Shown: positions 9,201 through 19,740 of the stretch, piece after piece | How positions within the stretch are numbered: position 1 is the first letter of the stretch | How the letters are laid out: every line of letters begins with the position of its first letter | NCBI GenBank assembly: GCA_003550305.1 | Contig: QKYT01000055.1 | Location: forward strand, 258,781 to 291,837 | Reading direction: 5' to 3' | From: Glomus cerebriforme | Taxonomy: Eukaryota; Glomeromycota; Glomeromycetes; Glomerales; Glomeraceae | Length of the DNA stretch: 33,057 nucleotides | Notes under the pieces: generated by a model | Databases searched by the model: none | The model's input: the letters and a program-made list of their open reading frames with translations, nothing else | What the model was told of the DNA's origin: nothing | Program-made: the position numbers and the translations under genes

Positions 9201-10455
9201 ATTTGGAGGCTTTACGCCTATAACACAAGCTTCGCCATTTGGAACAGTAGCAACACAGGCTCCAACATTTGGTTTTGGATTGTCTGCTACGCAATCACCA
9301 GCATTTGGAGGGTTCCTAGCATCGCCATCACAACAATCAGGATTTGGCTTTGGAGTAGTTACAGCGCAAGCACCTGCATTTGGAGGTTTTGGCTCTGTAA
9401 ATCAATCTTGGTTTGGTGGACAATCACCTACTTATGGAAATTTCAATTTGGCACCGTCTCAACTAGCATTTGATGGACTTAATGGTATTTCAAATCAACC
9501 AATATTTGGAGGGTTAAATCTTGTGCAATCACAACCAAATTATGGTGGATTTGGTTTTATACAAACACCGACCAACTATGGATATGGTTTAGCGCAACCT
9601 CAATCAGCATTTAATTTATTTCAATCACAACCATCATTTGGGTCATTTAATTTACCTCAATCGTTTAGTAATCTTAATTTAACACAATCTCAACCATCTT
9701 TAGTAGCTCTTGGAGGAGGTTTAGGAAAATTTGCAACACAAATTCAAAATACATTACCATTTAATATTAATGTACCAAATCCAAATCCTTTTAGTCTTAA
9801 TACAAATTCTTCTACTCTATCATTATTTAATAGTCTTAATACAACTTCTCCCATCCCATCATTATTTGTCACTCCATCTTCTGCTGTTTCATCATTATTT
9901 GTTACACCATCACTCACTCCTTCAAAAATTAATGATTTAATTACAACTACTGGTTTAGGAGTTATAGGAACGACACCAACCATATTACAAACCAATAATA
10001 ATACAATTAAAGAACCAAAACCTTTCTTTGGATTTGAAATAAAAAAAGAATTAGGAGAAGGATCAACATTAACAACGATGATGACAACAAATGATGATAA
10101 AAAATTTGATCCAAAAATTGCATCATTTGATGGATTAATGACAATTTTAAATTTTCAATCATTTGATGGAATATTTAGACCAACATCACAATTTTATTCA
10201 TTTTTTGGTAAAAATAATCCTATGCAAGATAAACCTTCAAAATATGATGATGAAACATGGTGTACAAGTATATCAATTGCTTATTTAGAGATAGTTATAT
10301 GGAAAGATTTTAAACAAGAATGTGAAATGTGTTATGAAAAAGCTAATAGAGCATTAAAAAAGTTGATGGAAAATGATGATGTAAATGAAATTTTAGAAAA
10401 AGCTAAAGGTTGGATTTATGAATGGTTATCAATTAAAAAGAATGAAGGGGAATAA
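6285..10455 (+). CDS. VIT-VWA-FG-repeat protein (6 exons, 1227 aa)
   Basis: The exons are 6285-6351, 6443-6463, 6600-6778, 6882-7432, 7505-8527 and 8613-10455, with frames agreeing at every junction. Residues about 15-150 form a VIT domain: VKITQTYKN, then ATYKFPI, GVVKEAQEA, KGHGAFLLEE and FECSVGNI. A VWA domain starts near residue 267 with an intact MIDAS (D272-R-S-G-S276, the Thr of GGTEIY, and the Asp of MTDG). The VIT-VWA core ends in SKYTSFLAIDE, typical of inter-alpha-inhibitor, VWA5A and PARP4 relatives. From about residue 645 to 1000 the protein is FG-rich, with six tandem 13-residue FGASATQAPAFGG units. A Trp-rich helical C-terminus (about 1110-1227: ASFDGLMTILNFQSFDG, DDETWCTSISIAYLE) resembles the C-terminal region of PARP4/VWA5A-type proteins. 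There is no signal peptide, so the protein is probably intracellular. The hydrophobic run seen when 8528-8612 is read as coding is an intron, not a membrane anchor. The biological role is unknown; a scaffold or condensate role is inference. Confidence 0.85.
6779..6881 (+). other. GC-AG intron in the VIT-VWA gene
   Basis: Exon 3 ends ...ACCGAG at 6778 and the intron begins GCAAAT. A GT donor further on (6795) would create an in-frame stop. The acceptor is TTTTAG at 6876-6881. Joining GAG to AAAGGTCAT gives the VIT spacing Y-x6-G-H that the domain family normally shows, so the non-canonical GC donor is well supported. GAG|GCAAAT fits the known AG|GCAAGT consensus for GC-AG introns. Confidence 0.75.
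8815..9048 (+). repeat. 39-bp tandem repeat coding for 13-aa FG units
   Basis: Six in-frame 39-bp units (234 bp) encode FGASATQASAFGG once, FGASATQAPAFGG three times, then FGASTTQAPAFGG and FGASTTQAPTFGG. The units differ mainly at synonymous or single positions, for example TTTGGA versus TTCGGA and GCA versus GCG. Looser relatives continue to about 9400. Copy number is likely to vary among strains. Confidence 0.9.
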
Positions 10456-10846
10456 GTATAATAATAATAATAATAAAATAACATTAATATACATAGTACA
10501 TATTTTATAATCTTGTATAAATAAATAAATATTATATAAATATTATATAACTTAATAACTTAATAGTGAATAGATAATAGAAATTGTAATATATTACTGT
10601 ATTAGCTAATAAATATTTTTATTTATGTATGCATGATGATGATTTGGTCAGGGGATATGGGGGGTGGGTCCCTGAACAACTGTTTGAGACAAACTCAAAT
10701 TTTTAATACAACATAATTTAAATATATTTTCATGCATACAATAAGTATAGATAACTATTTTATAGTGAATTTATTAATAATATTTTATTCATTTTTATTT
10801 TACATAAAGTCATTTTTTACGTCATTCTTCAACTAAATAATAAATA
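10456..10846. terminator. Convergent 3' region between VIT-VWA-FG gene and HNT1
   Basis: This 391-bp gap lies between two convergent stop codons. It has AATAAATAAATATT-type polyadenylation-like words at about 10520-10530 for the plus-strand gene. At about 10648-10674 TCAGGG...TCCCTGA forms a hairpin around a G-rich stretch (GGGG, GGGGGG and GGG runs). TTTGAG...CTCAAA (about 10683-10699) is a second small inverted repeat. Nothing coding is seen. Confidence 0.45.
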
Positions 10847-11785
10847 TCATTGTAATCTCTCTAACATTTTTTTACCAACAGTTTCTAACTCTTCAAGGGA
10901 AGGTTTTTTAGTTGGCCAACGAATACCTAAACCTTCTGTTTCATTTGGTTTTGGTATCTTATTTTTGTTAAGAAACAAATAAGGGGAAGTTACAAAAAAT
11001 TAATTAAATGAGACATAAAAAATCAAAATCATTTATTATACTTACAACATGAAAATGTACATGTTCAACCACCTAATATTTCGGAAATAAATAAATAAAA
11101 ATAAATAGGAGAAAAATCAATAAATAATAATAGAGAAAATAAATATACCGATTTACCTGATGAGCAAGCGGTCCATTATTCTGTTTATGAAATACATAAC
11201 ATTTATTAATAAATATATTAACATGAATATCGTAAAAATAAGAAAAATGCTTACCTGTAAAACATTATATTGTTCAGCACCAGTAGCAACAGCAACTTTT
11301 TTTACTACAGGTAATAAATCGGCTAAATTTTCGTCAGGTAATTCATGTAAGAATTTAGCATGATCTATTAGAGATTTAAAAAGATTTATCGAGGAAATGA
11401 TTAAATTTAAATATAAATTACGGTATATTTGTTTGGTAATTAAATTACTTACATTTTGGGATTATAAGCTAAAAATATATATATATATATATATAATATG
11501 TAAATTATATTAATTTTTTTAAAGATCAATTGTAAATTATTGTAAATTAATTATAAAAAAGATTATCAAATTTATCTTACCGTATGTCCTTCAGATAATG
11601 GTCCAACATCCAAAAACGCATAACTTTTTTTATTATAATAAATTTAGTTCTATTGTTCATAATTATAATAGAAATTTTTTTATTGTGATATAAAAATTTT
11701 ACCTAAGATCAGTTTCAAAAATCTTAGTAGAAGGTATTTCCCGTTTAATAATTTTACAAAAAATACAAGTAGCTAAAGTAGACAT
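10847..11785 (-). CDS. HNT1: HIT-family nucleotide hydrolase, HINT/HNT1 type (7 exons)
   Basis: The exons are 11785-11703, 11623-11581, 11468-11453 (16 nt), 11364-11255, 11180-11157 (24 nt), 11072-11046 (27 nt) and 10957-10847, in one frame of 137 aa. The protein starts MSTLATCIFCKII, with the CxxC pair of Hint proteins. It continues with AFLDVGPLSEGHT, LIIPKYHAKF, YNVLQNNG and the histidine-triad motif H96-V-H98-F-H100-V-I, and ends GLGIRWPTKK...ERLQ. Family members are homodimeric adenosine 5'-monophosphoramidases that hydrolyse AMP-amides (AMP-NH2, AMP-lysine) and linked nucleotides in cytosol and nucleus. Length and motifs match yeast Hnt1 closely. The gene is convergent with the VIT-VWA-FG gene and divergent from the BTB-TLDc gene upstream. 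The very short exons make it easy to miss in automated annotation. Confidence 0.9.
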
Positions 11786-12533
11786 GATGATTCTTTTTTT
11801 TTAACCTTTTATTTTTTTTTTAAAAAAAAAAATAATTTATGAAAAAAAAAATTTTTTAATGACAAAATTTTTACGTGAGAATGATTTAACGATAACAGTT
11901 TATTTCCATTTCTTCTAACGGAATAAATTAAATCGATAGATCGGCGATAATCATTATCAAGATGTCCGCGAAGGTACTCTATGTAAAAAATTTCATTCTC
12001 TCGACTAGAAAATGATCGGCTATCGGGTTTGAACTAATGGTACTAATTTTTTTTTTTTGTTTGTGCAAAATGGATAGTCTTTAAGTCCCATGACCAAAAG
12101 ATTTTATAATGATATTCTTTTACTATAAATGGACATAGTTTTGCTGCGCAACTCGGTCATCATCACAATATCTTCACGATTAAATGTATTATTCTTAACA
12201 ATAAGCAATTACACCAAAAAAATGTAAAGTAAATCCTTTTTACACAAAAGATATGGTTATTCGATTTTGCCGATCCGTGGAATTCTAAAAGGATCGGGGC
12301 GATATCCGGACTACTCAAAACTATTATGTGCAAATGTATTACCATGTGCAGCATGTATAATAATATGTATTAAATGCCTGAGCGCGTAATTTTGTTTACA
12401 TGTTTTTTTGTATAAATATTTGCATGGTTTTCAATTTCTCTCCTTCCTTCTCTCTCTCTTTTTTTTTTTATTTTATTTTTAGATTGTTCATTTATAAATA
12501 AATCATCGTCTTTTTTCTTATCGATTGCAAATC
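11786..12533. promoter_or_regulatory. Divergent intergenic region, HNT1 and BTB-TLDc 1
   Basis: A 748-bp spacer serves two divergent genes. For the plus-strand gene there is a TATA-like TATAAATATTT at 12410-12420, followed by a long pyrimidine tract (CTCTCCTTCCTTCTCTCTCTC, 12437-12457, then T-rich) that ends about 50 bp before the ATG at 12534. For HNT1 the first 60 bases upstream are poly-A/T rich, with no clear TATA. No other coding potential is supported. Confidence 0.45.
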
Positions 12534-14009
12534 ATGTCTGTGAAATTACTTTCAATATTTTCTAAAGATATTATTAATTTACTTGAAAATTCTGAAGAAT
12601 ATAATGTTGCAATTTATGTTGGAGAAGGTCATAATCAAAAAATCTTTCAAGCGCATTCATTAATTCTTCGCGCAAGGTCATCATATTTTCGTACAGCTCT
12701 TTCTAAACAATGGGTTAGAAAAGAAGGTGATGATAATATTCTCAGACAACCTAATATTTCTCCTCGAATTTTTGAAATCATACTCAAGTGAGTATTATGA
12801 TAAAATATGATTTTTTTTTTTAAAAAAAAAAAAAGTTTAAAACATGTATATTTTTTTTTTTTTAGTTATATATATAGTGGAACTATTACATTATCCGATC
12901 GAAATATTACAGAAATATTGGAGATATTAGCAGCATCCGATGAACTATTGTTAAATGATTTATTGGATTTTATTCAAGATCATTTAGTAGAAACGAAAAA
13001 TGAATGGTTACATTCTTACATTTTAAAAATTTATCAAACATGTTTAGCTCATGAATCATGTGAAAAATTAAGAGAATTTATATTAGCGACTATATCATCT
13101 GATCCAGAATTATTATTTAAATCAGCGAATTTTCTTTCATTAGATGAATCTTTATTAATACCAATATTAAAAAGAGATGATTTAGATATGGCAGAAGATG
13201 AAGTATGGGAACAAGTTATTAAATGGGGATTAGCACAACATTCTTCTTTTAGTGCAAATATAAGAGATTGGGGCACTGAAGAATTTCAATCATTAGCACA
13301 AACTTTACAAGAATGTATTTGTTTAGTTAGATTCTTTCAAATGAGTTCAAGTGATTTATATGATAAAGTTTGGCCATTTAGAGCAATTTTACCTCCAGAA
13401 TTAGAAGATGACATAGTTAGATGTCATTTAAAACCTGGAAGTAAACCAACATTTGGAGTAAATACACCAAGAGGAAATTCTACTTTACTTGAACATCAAC
13501 AAATGTCTCGTATTGCAGATTGGATTGATAGAAAAGAATATCCAACTTATAGTGGAGTAGATTTACCATATAAATTTAAATTATTAATAAGAGGAACGAG
13601 AGATGGTTTTGATGCACAAACATTTCATCAAAGATGTGATGATCAAGGTCCTACTTTCGTTATAATGAGAATTGCAATTTCAGGTGAAATTATTGGTGGA
13701 TATAATCCTATTAAATGGCAAATTGGAACTGGTCATTTAGAAACGAGAGATAGTTTCTTATTTTCTTTTGGTAATAGAGGTCGTTTAGAAGATGCTAAAA
13801 TTAGCAGAGTATTAAGATCTAATTATGCAATCACTCTCAAGGATGAAAATTATGGTCCTTGTTTTGGTGATAAAGATCTTTGGATGCAAGGTAATTTTGA
13901 TCAAATGGATAGTTGTAGTTGTAAAGAAGATGATTATGAAGCTCCAATTATCAAACATCGTAAATTTTCGATTGTCGAGTATGAAGTTTTTAAAGTTATC
14001 AAAAAATGA
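12534..14009 (+). CDS. BTB-BACK-TLDc domain protein 1 (2 exons)
   Basis: The exons are 12534-12787 and 12866-14009, giving 465 aa. I chose the ATG in CAAATCATGTCTG; upstream codons in frame give no better ATG. Residues about 1-115 are a BTB/POZ domain (FQAHSLILRARSSYFRTAL, then IYSGTITLSD). A BACK-like helical linker follows (ASDELLLNDLLDFIQDHL, DLDMAEDEVWEQVIKWG). The TLDc domain (about 290-462) contains RGTRDGFDAQTFHQRCD, IIGGYNP, DSFLFSF, YGPCFGDKDLWM and ends FSIVEYEVFKV. BTB domains dimerise and often recruit cullin-3. TLDc proteins are linked to oxidative-stress resistance and V-ATPase interaction. BTB-TLDc genes are strongly expanded in Glomeromycotina. Partner and substrate cannot be told from sequence. 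A second copy lies convergently at 17140-18959. Confidence 0.88.
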
Positions 14010-15300
14010 AAATTTGCACTTTAAAAGAGAGAGTTGCAATTGTATATTGTATATTATATTTTATTTATTTATTTATTTTTGTAAATTATTCTTTAAATTC
14101 TTTTTCTTTTTTTTCCTTGTATTTAAATAAATTCAATTTAGTTTTTTAGTATGTAAAAAAAAAGTTACATGTAATATATATTTTCATTCCCAATGCCTGA
14201 TGTATTTCTGAGTGTATAAATTTAATAAATACCAGTTAATTGTTAAAGAACGCTGCGCCACAAAGCATTAATGCTACGGATTATAAAAAAACATTGATAC
14301 AGATTTCTTTTACGCACTCGTTAATTTGGTATATCAAGATTATTGTTCGTCCTTTTGAATTTTTTTTTTTTTTTTTTTGATTGTGTTTTCATTATAGATT
14401 CCGTGTTAGGAGAAGGAGACGGAGAAATAAAATTAGGTTGTTTCATATTTTCAGGAGTAGGATTTTGGTTAAAAAAAGAATAAAAAATAAGGAAATAATT
14501 TTCTCCTTTCAAAAGGAGTTAAAAAATTCTTTGAAAACAAGTTATATACAAGTTTTTTCCCTTATACAGTAATCGTTCATAAAAGATTATCTAGATCGCT
14601 TCGTTAAATATAATACTCTATAAACAAAAAAAAATCATCGATTTAGTTATTGTTATTTTAACGAATCATAAATTTGTAACTGAAAAAAATCGCTCTACAC
14701 GATCGTATATTTCGTCGACAGAACAAATATCATATCGTACAAATTAAGAATTTAAAGATTATATAGTACGACTAATTTAATTTCTAATTCAGGAATTAAA
14801 GTTTTTTTTTTGTTTGTTTGCATAAACAACATACTGTAGTTGAAGAGAACATTTAAATAAAATAAACTTTTTTCTTTGGACCTCGTGTCAGGTACTAAAG
14901 CTATTACTATTATCAGTTCTGATATAAATAGTAATGATATCCTTAACCTTAATTTTTGTTACCGTAATACACAAATTAAATAATTTTCGTGATTGGTTCC
15001 TAAGGTATGAAGAAAGAAATTGAGCGAATAATTGTGATGACTTTGATGACTTTATTAAATTTACTTATGTATTATGTATTAGCCGTTGTTGCTTTTGGTG
15101 ACATTATTGAAATAAAACATTGCTTGATATATCACATTATTTTTCTTAATGAAAAGAAACGAAAAGGAATTTTTCCACTTTGAATAAAAGCTTTATTTGT
15201 TATAATAAAAATATTTTATAATATTTTTTTTTTAGTTTTAAATTCTTATATTTTCTCTCTTTGGCTCAGAACTATTGTAAAAAGTTTCCCCCCATCAATA
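14010..15300. other. Intergenic AT-rich stretch downstream of BTB-TLDc 1
   Basis: It begins with the 3' region of the BTB-TLDc gene (an AATAAA-type word at 14126-14131). A purine/pyrimidine-biased segment at about 14360-14470 has a short coding-like minus-strand reading (Pro/Ser-rich), but no start, splice or family support. The remainder shows no gene and no clear repeat. Confidence 0.4.
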
Positions 15301-15660
15301 TGTTTTCTGTCATTGACAGCGTCACTTTGTCCGGATCCTTAAAAATCAATAAGTTCGAGTTTGCTGATCAAAGTATAACACAAATCAGGGACTTACCAAC
15401 TGATCTTTGAGTAAGTTCGTTCACTTCCTCATGCTCTTCGTGCCTCAATCCACTTAGATAGTTCAGTCCAATTAACAGACGCCTCCAACGACTCCTTCGA
15501 CTTGTTTAACCCTTCAAATTCTCGGGGAGTTTAACGATCAAATCAGATGACATAATCAATAATTACCATTTTTGAATGAGTCAAGTCAATTGAGTTTGAA
15601 CCAATAATTTTTTAGACTCATAACAGACTCATAACACTGATTCAAGTTATATCGAGTACA
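15300..15660 (-). mobile_element. Decayed repeat fragment with coding character
   Basis: This block is richer in G+C than its surroundings. On the minus strand one frame over about 15535-15400 reads TPREFEGLNKSKESL, then EASVNWTELSKWIEARRA, with a stop before it, one after ARRA and a third about 50 bases later. The composition and coding-like sequence full of stops suggest an old mobile-element or repeat relic. The family cannot be named from what is visible. The fragment next to it (15664-15930) could belong to the same relic. Confidence 0.4.
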
Positions 15661-15663
15661 AGT

Positions 15664-15930
15664 TTAATTAATGCTTGACTTTGCTGAATGATGATGATGA
15701 CATGCAGCAAACGATAAGAATTGCCGAGACAAGTAATTATTATATTTTTCTTCTAGAGTTTCGCGCAGATGCTTTATTGTACGTACTTTAATAAACACTT
15801 TTCTGTGTTTAGCATGAGCAGCTCCAAATTCAACGCTATCATGGACGTTATCCCATATATTCAGATCTTTCATAGCTGCAGATGGTCTTCCCGGTAAGTT
15901 ATATCTTTCTACAACTCCCTCTTTTACCAA
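15664..15930 (-). pseudogene. Fragment resembling a transposase-like protein family
   Basis: An 88-codon open stretch contains YNLPGRPSAAMKDLNIWDNV, SVEFGAAHAKHRKV, IKHLRETLEEKYNNYLSRQ and HHHHSAKSSIN. This order (GRPS...W..(V/I)H.SVEFG, then a basic helix-rich segment and a His run) resembles, from memory, the N-terminal part of a repetitive DDE-transposase-like family common in Rhizophagus genomes. The downstream catalytic region is absent and the sequence runs into stops on both sides. I treat it as a broken relic. The identification is not confirmed by any search. Confidence 0.4.
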
Positions 15931-17139
15931 TTTTTGTTTTTTAGCATTTAATAATGTATTTTGTCCTATTATTAACTACGGGTATAATACGGTCCATGTT
16001 AGCATATTGTAATTATTGGTTGTCGTGAAATGAAAATCGGGTTTGTACCAATGAACTCAATCTCAGTTAACATGTTTTTCTGAAAAACTGGTGGATGTTA
16101 TTGGCGAGATTCGGAATATAATAATCATTTTCTAGCAAAATTATTGGGGGGACTATTTATAGTAAGTCCTTTCAGTATACTCATATAATTGTTTATTCTT
16201 TTAATTTAGATAATCGGTTATACACTATCATTGATCTATGCCGAAAAGTAAATCAATAATTAAAAAGCAATAATAATATATAATTTTTAAATAAAAATCT
16301 GTTAATTGAAACGAAATATGCAAACTTGACACAAAAAATGCATAGAATAGGAAAATATTCACTTGAAACTTTACTACTACTTACTACTTTGCAAAATAAA
16401 AATATAAATACAGGAACAGGCATCATATTATGAATATAATCCATAATTTGTTAGAGAATAAAATGATTGTTACCAATCAAACCCTGCCTTTACATTCGTC
16501 AATAATTACAAAACTGATAAAACGAGAATAATAAATAGTAGGACTTTATGGTAAATTACGATGCATTTCTCTTTCATAAAGACCCTTTGGTCATTTGTGG
16601 TTCGAAATTTATTATCTGTAAAAACAAAACTTGATTTCTGTATTTTTCACAAATAAGTAATAATAAGTGGATTAGTAAATAATTCATTTATTTGTAAAAC
16701 GTAATATAATTGAAAAAAAAATAAGTTTCAGGGCCTTATTTGCATATTTTGGAAAAAATATTGCCTTCATTGATGCTTTGCTTTATAGTGCCAAATGTTC
16801 AGGACAAAAAATATTTTTAGTATCATGCTTATTCATGGTACATATAAGATAGAGTGCTGGACAAATGGCATTTGGACATGTGATTTTGACGTACTAGTAA
16901 AGTAAATATTTACGCAAGCTTTAGATTACTTGGTTATTTTATTTTATATTATTTTATTTTACAAAAAATCTTTTCATGTACGAGTAAAGAATACTTTAGA
17001 TTTAGAAATCAAAAATGTTTTTTCGCCTCCGGTAAATATAATTTTATCAATCTTTAAGCGTGAAATTATTAAAATAAATAAAATGAGATATAATTATATA
17101 AATAAATAAATATATTTACTTAAAACGTGTCTTGATTAT
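15931..17139. other. Intergenic region downstream of BTB-TLDc 2
   Basis: There is no supported gene. The sequence is AT-rich with short open stretches that look random (F/I/L-rich). The last 100 bp before 17140 hold AAATAAATAAATAT words in the likely 3' region of the minus-strand BTB-TLDc gene. Confidence 0.4.
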
Positions 17140-18959
17140 CTACAGGGTTGGTCGATCCGGATTCGGTTGATTTGTATCAATTGTATCAATTGTATCAATG
17201 TTATTTGAATTATCGTTATTATCATTATCATCTGTTGTTGTTGCATTATCAATAAGATCATTCATGTTACTTTCATTTCTGTCATTTGTTCCATCCAATG
17301 TGGCATCACCACTTCCTGTTGAATTTTCAGTTAAACTTCCGTCCTCATTATTATTCTTCGTAACAGAATTAGTTACATCTTTAACAACCACTTTCTTTAA
17401 AACTTGAAAAACTTCATATTCATCCACTGCAAATTTTTCTGTAGAAGCAATTTCAAAATCATAATCATCTTTAACAGCTGAACAATTTTCATCTTCGTTA
17501 AAATTACTTGTCATCCATAAATCTTTATCACCAAAACAAGGTCCACAAGTTCTATCTTTAATTCTAACAGCGTATTCGGGTCTTCTTGGCCTACTAATTT
17601 TAATTCCATTTAAATTATACCATGTATAAGATGATGTTGATTCTGTTGATCTCTCTTCAGCTTTGTCACCAGTTTTACCTAAATTAAATATAAAACTATC
17701 TTCGGTCGTAAGATGTCCATTTCCTGTCATCCAATGAACAGGATTATAACCACCTAAAATTTCATTGGTACCTCTAACTTTCATAACTACTATACTTGCA
17801 CCCTTCGAATCGCATTTATCATGAAAAGTTCCACTGCTAAAACCGTCTCTACTTCCCCTCACAAGTAGGTTAAAATTATATGGCATCGTAAAATATGTAT
17901 AAAGATTTTTTCCTTCTTTACGATCGATCCAATTGGCTAATTCAGCAATGTGATGTTGCTGTAATATGGTTGATTCGAATGGAAGAGGTCTTTGTGGTTT
18001 ATAATAAACAAATGTAGAAGAATCTATTGGTAATTCAGGAGTAAAATGATGTCTAAAAATTTCTTCCAGTAGTTCTGGAGGAAAAATTTCTCTTAATGGC
18101 CAAATCTTATTAAATAATTCACTTGGTTCAATGTGAAACCATCTTATATGTGGTATACATCCTTTTAATGCTTCACCTAATGCTTTGATATTTTCTTTAC
18201 TCCATTTATGTTCGTCATCATCGATTGCTGGACTTCCATCCTCTTTTGGTGGAATTTGTGCTTTACCCCACTTTAATAAATAATTCCAAATTTCAATCTC
18301 TTTCATTATTAAGTTATCTAATTTCAAAAATGCGATAACTAAGTTTTCTTCTAATGTTAAAAATTCTGGTGATTCAAATAAACAATGTGGTTCATTACAT
18401 ACTACCGCTTGACAACATTCTTGTACTTTACCACACCAATCAAATTCTCGACTTTTTCTCCATAATTTCGTAAAATTCTTTTGTAACCACTCCGCTTTAT
18501 GGTTTAATAAATATTCTTGTATCGAATCTGCCATTTCCGATAACAATAATTCATCGGCTGCTACCAACACATCCAACAAATGCATCACATCATATTTTTC
18601 ATACTCTATAGTAGCACTATATATATACCTATGAAAAAAAAAAATAAATAAATAAAAATCAAAATTAAAAAAAGTTTTTTGACTTAAAAAAAATCAAATA
18701 CATACTTCAAGATAACCTCAAAAACTTTTGGAGTAATATTAGGTTTCTTAAAAATAATTCGATTCCCTTCTCGTTTTACCCAATCGCAAGATAATCCTGA
18801 TTTAAAATATTTACATCTTGCTCTTAAAATAATCGAATGAGCATGAAATTCTTTATGATTCATTTCATCTCCAATTTGTATCACAACATTTTGTTCTTCA
18901 TGATCATTAAATAATTCGCTTAAATCCCTTGATAATACTGAAAATAAATCGGTTTTCAT
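17140..18959 (-). CDS. BTB-BACK-TLDc domain protein 2 with low-complexity tail (2 exons)
   Basis: The exons are 18959-18706 (254 nt) and 18628-17140, giving 580 aa. The BTB domain includes FHAHSIILRARCKYFKSGL and KYIYSATIEYEKYD. BACK-like helices follow (AADELLLSEMADSIQEYLL). The TLDc part (about 300-490) has RGSRDGFSSGTFHDKCD, ILGGYNPVHW, EDSFIFNLG, CGPCFGDKDLWM and FAVDEYEVFQV. First-exon length and intron phase are identical to the plus-strand paralog at 12534-14009, so the two share an ancestor by duplication. Unlike that paralog, this one carries about 90 extra residues after TLDc, rich in N, D, T and S and ending in an IDTIDTIDT repeat. This tail is probably disordered. A short insertion within TLDc (GKTGDKAEERSTESTSSYTW) is also absent from paralog 1. 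The roles are as for other BTB-TLDc proteins, with the specific function unknown. Confidence 0.88.
17161..17200. repeat. TTGTATCAA trinucleotide-multiple repeat in BTB-TLDc 2 tail
   Basis: A 9-bp unit, TTGTATCAA, is repeated three times (about 17170-17197) and encodes IDT on the minus strand. It lies inside the low-complexity C-terminal tail and is likely length-variable. Confidence 0.7.
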
Positions 18960-19740
18960 CTCTGATTAAAAAATATGGAAGAAAAAAAAAGGTTTTGGGA
19001 AGAGATTTATTAAAAAAGGAGATTTTATAATGAATTTTAAACAAGTATAAATACTGCATTTAGCCACATATGATGTGACATTAATCTGATCTAACCCAAT
19101 TTATTCGACAACTATGGAAGCATTATTAAATATAAGTTTCCCGGCGGTATTACAGAAATCATGATATTCCTTTTTATGAACATTATTTCCAAATGTTATC
19201 GTATATATTATCGTATGATAAATATCATATAGTGATATGGTATTATTTAAATTTAAATTTAATTGTGGTGATCATTGTTTCAAACTTCCCAAGTACGAAA
19301 ACATTTCAACTATAAATTATCCGAAAGATAGATCATCTCGCATTATAGTTAGATTAAATTAATAAGAATCCCTTTTTTATGGGTCATTTTTTATTCTAAA
19401 TTTTTTAACGTCAAAAAAAAACCCCCATCTTTGTCACACAGTCTCACCGTCCGTATACATATGACCTCATCTCAGCCATATGGGGTGATCGGTAAAATAA
19501 CCAGAATGACGAAGTACATGTAGTACATGTGATTTTGCAATATCGATGCACTGATGCTTAATGCTTCCAAAAAAAAAAATGGTATCATGGTCACTTTCTC
19601 AGTATTTTTATCATTAAAGTTAGGAATACCATATTTCTCCAAAAATAAGCCCCATGTTTGCATATAGTTACAGTCAAGATTCTCATAATTCTGGCCAAAA
19701 TTGTTATAAACAGGCCTGTATATAGTTAATTAATATTATA
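18960..19740. promoter_or_regulatory. Upstream region of BTB-TLDc 2
   Basis: A TATA-like AGTATAAATACTG (19044-19056, symmetric on both strands) lies about 85 bp upstream of the minus-strand ATG at 18959, a plausible core promoter. The sequence between is purine-rich on the plus strand (GGAAGAAAAAAAAAGG), giving the minus strand a pyrimidine tract before the start, as at BTB-TLDc 1. Beyond about 19100 I see no gene. Confidence 0.4.

Noticed and set aside
8742..9294. Long minus-strand open frames opposite the FG repeats
   Set aside because: They are antisense shadows of the 39-bp repeats; their Cys/Arg-rich or Pro/Ala-rich proteins have no start or splice support.
8641..10455. Independent FG nucleoporin gene starting near 8641
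   Set aside because: The first codon there is GTG, not ATG, and the frame continues upstream into the VIT-VWA exon through a good splice junction.
12000..12050. GGGTTTGAACTAATGG as a tRNA T-arm
   Set aside because: The flanks do not form acceptor or anticodon stems, and the motif does not fit the T-loop consensus.
14321..14512. Pro/Ser-rich minus-strand frame (63 codons)
   Set aside because: It ends in a poly-Lys run encoded by a T homopolymer, has no partner exon and no recognised motif.
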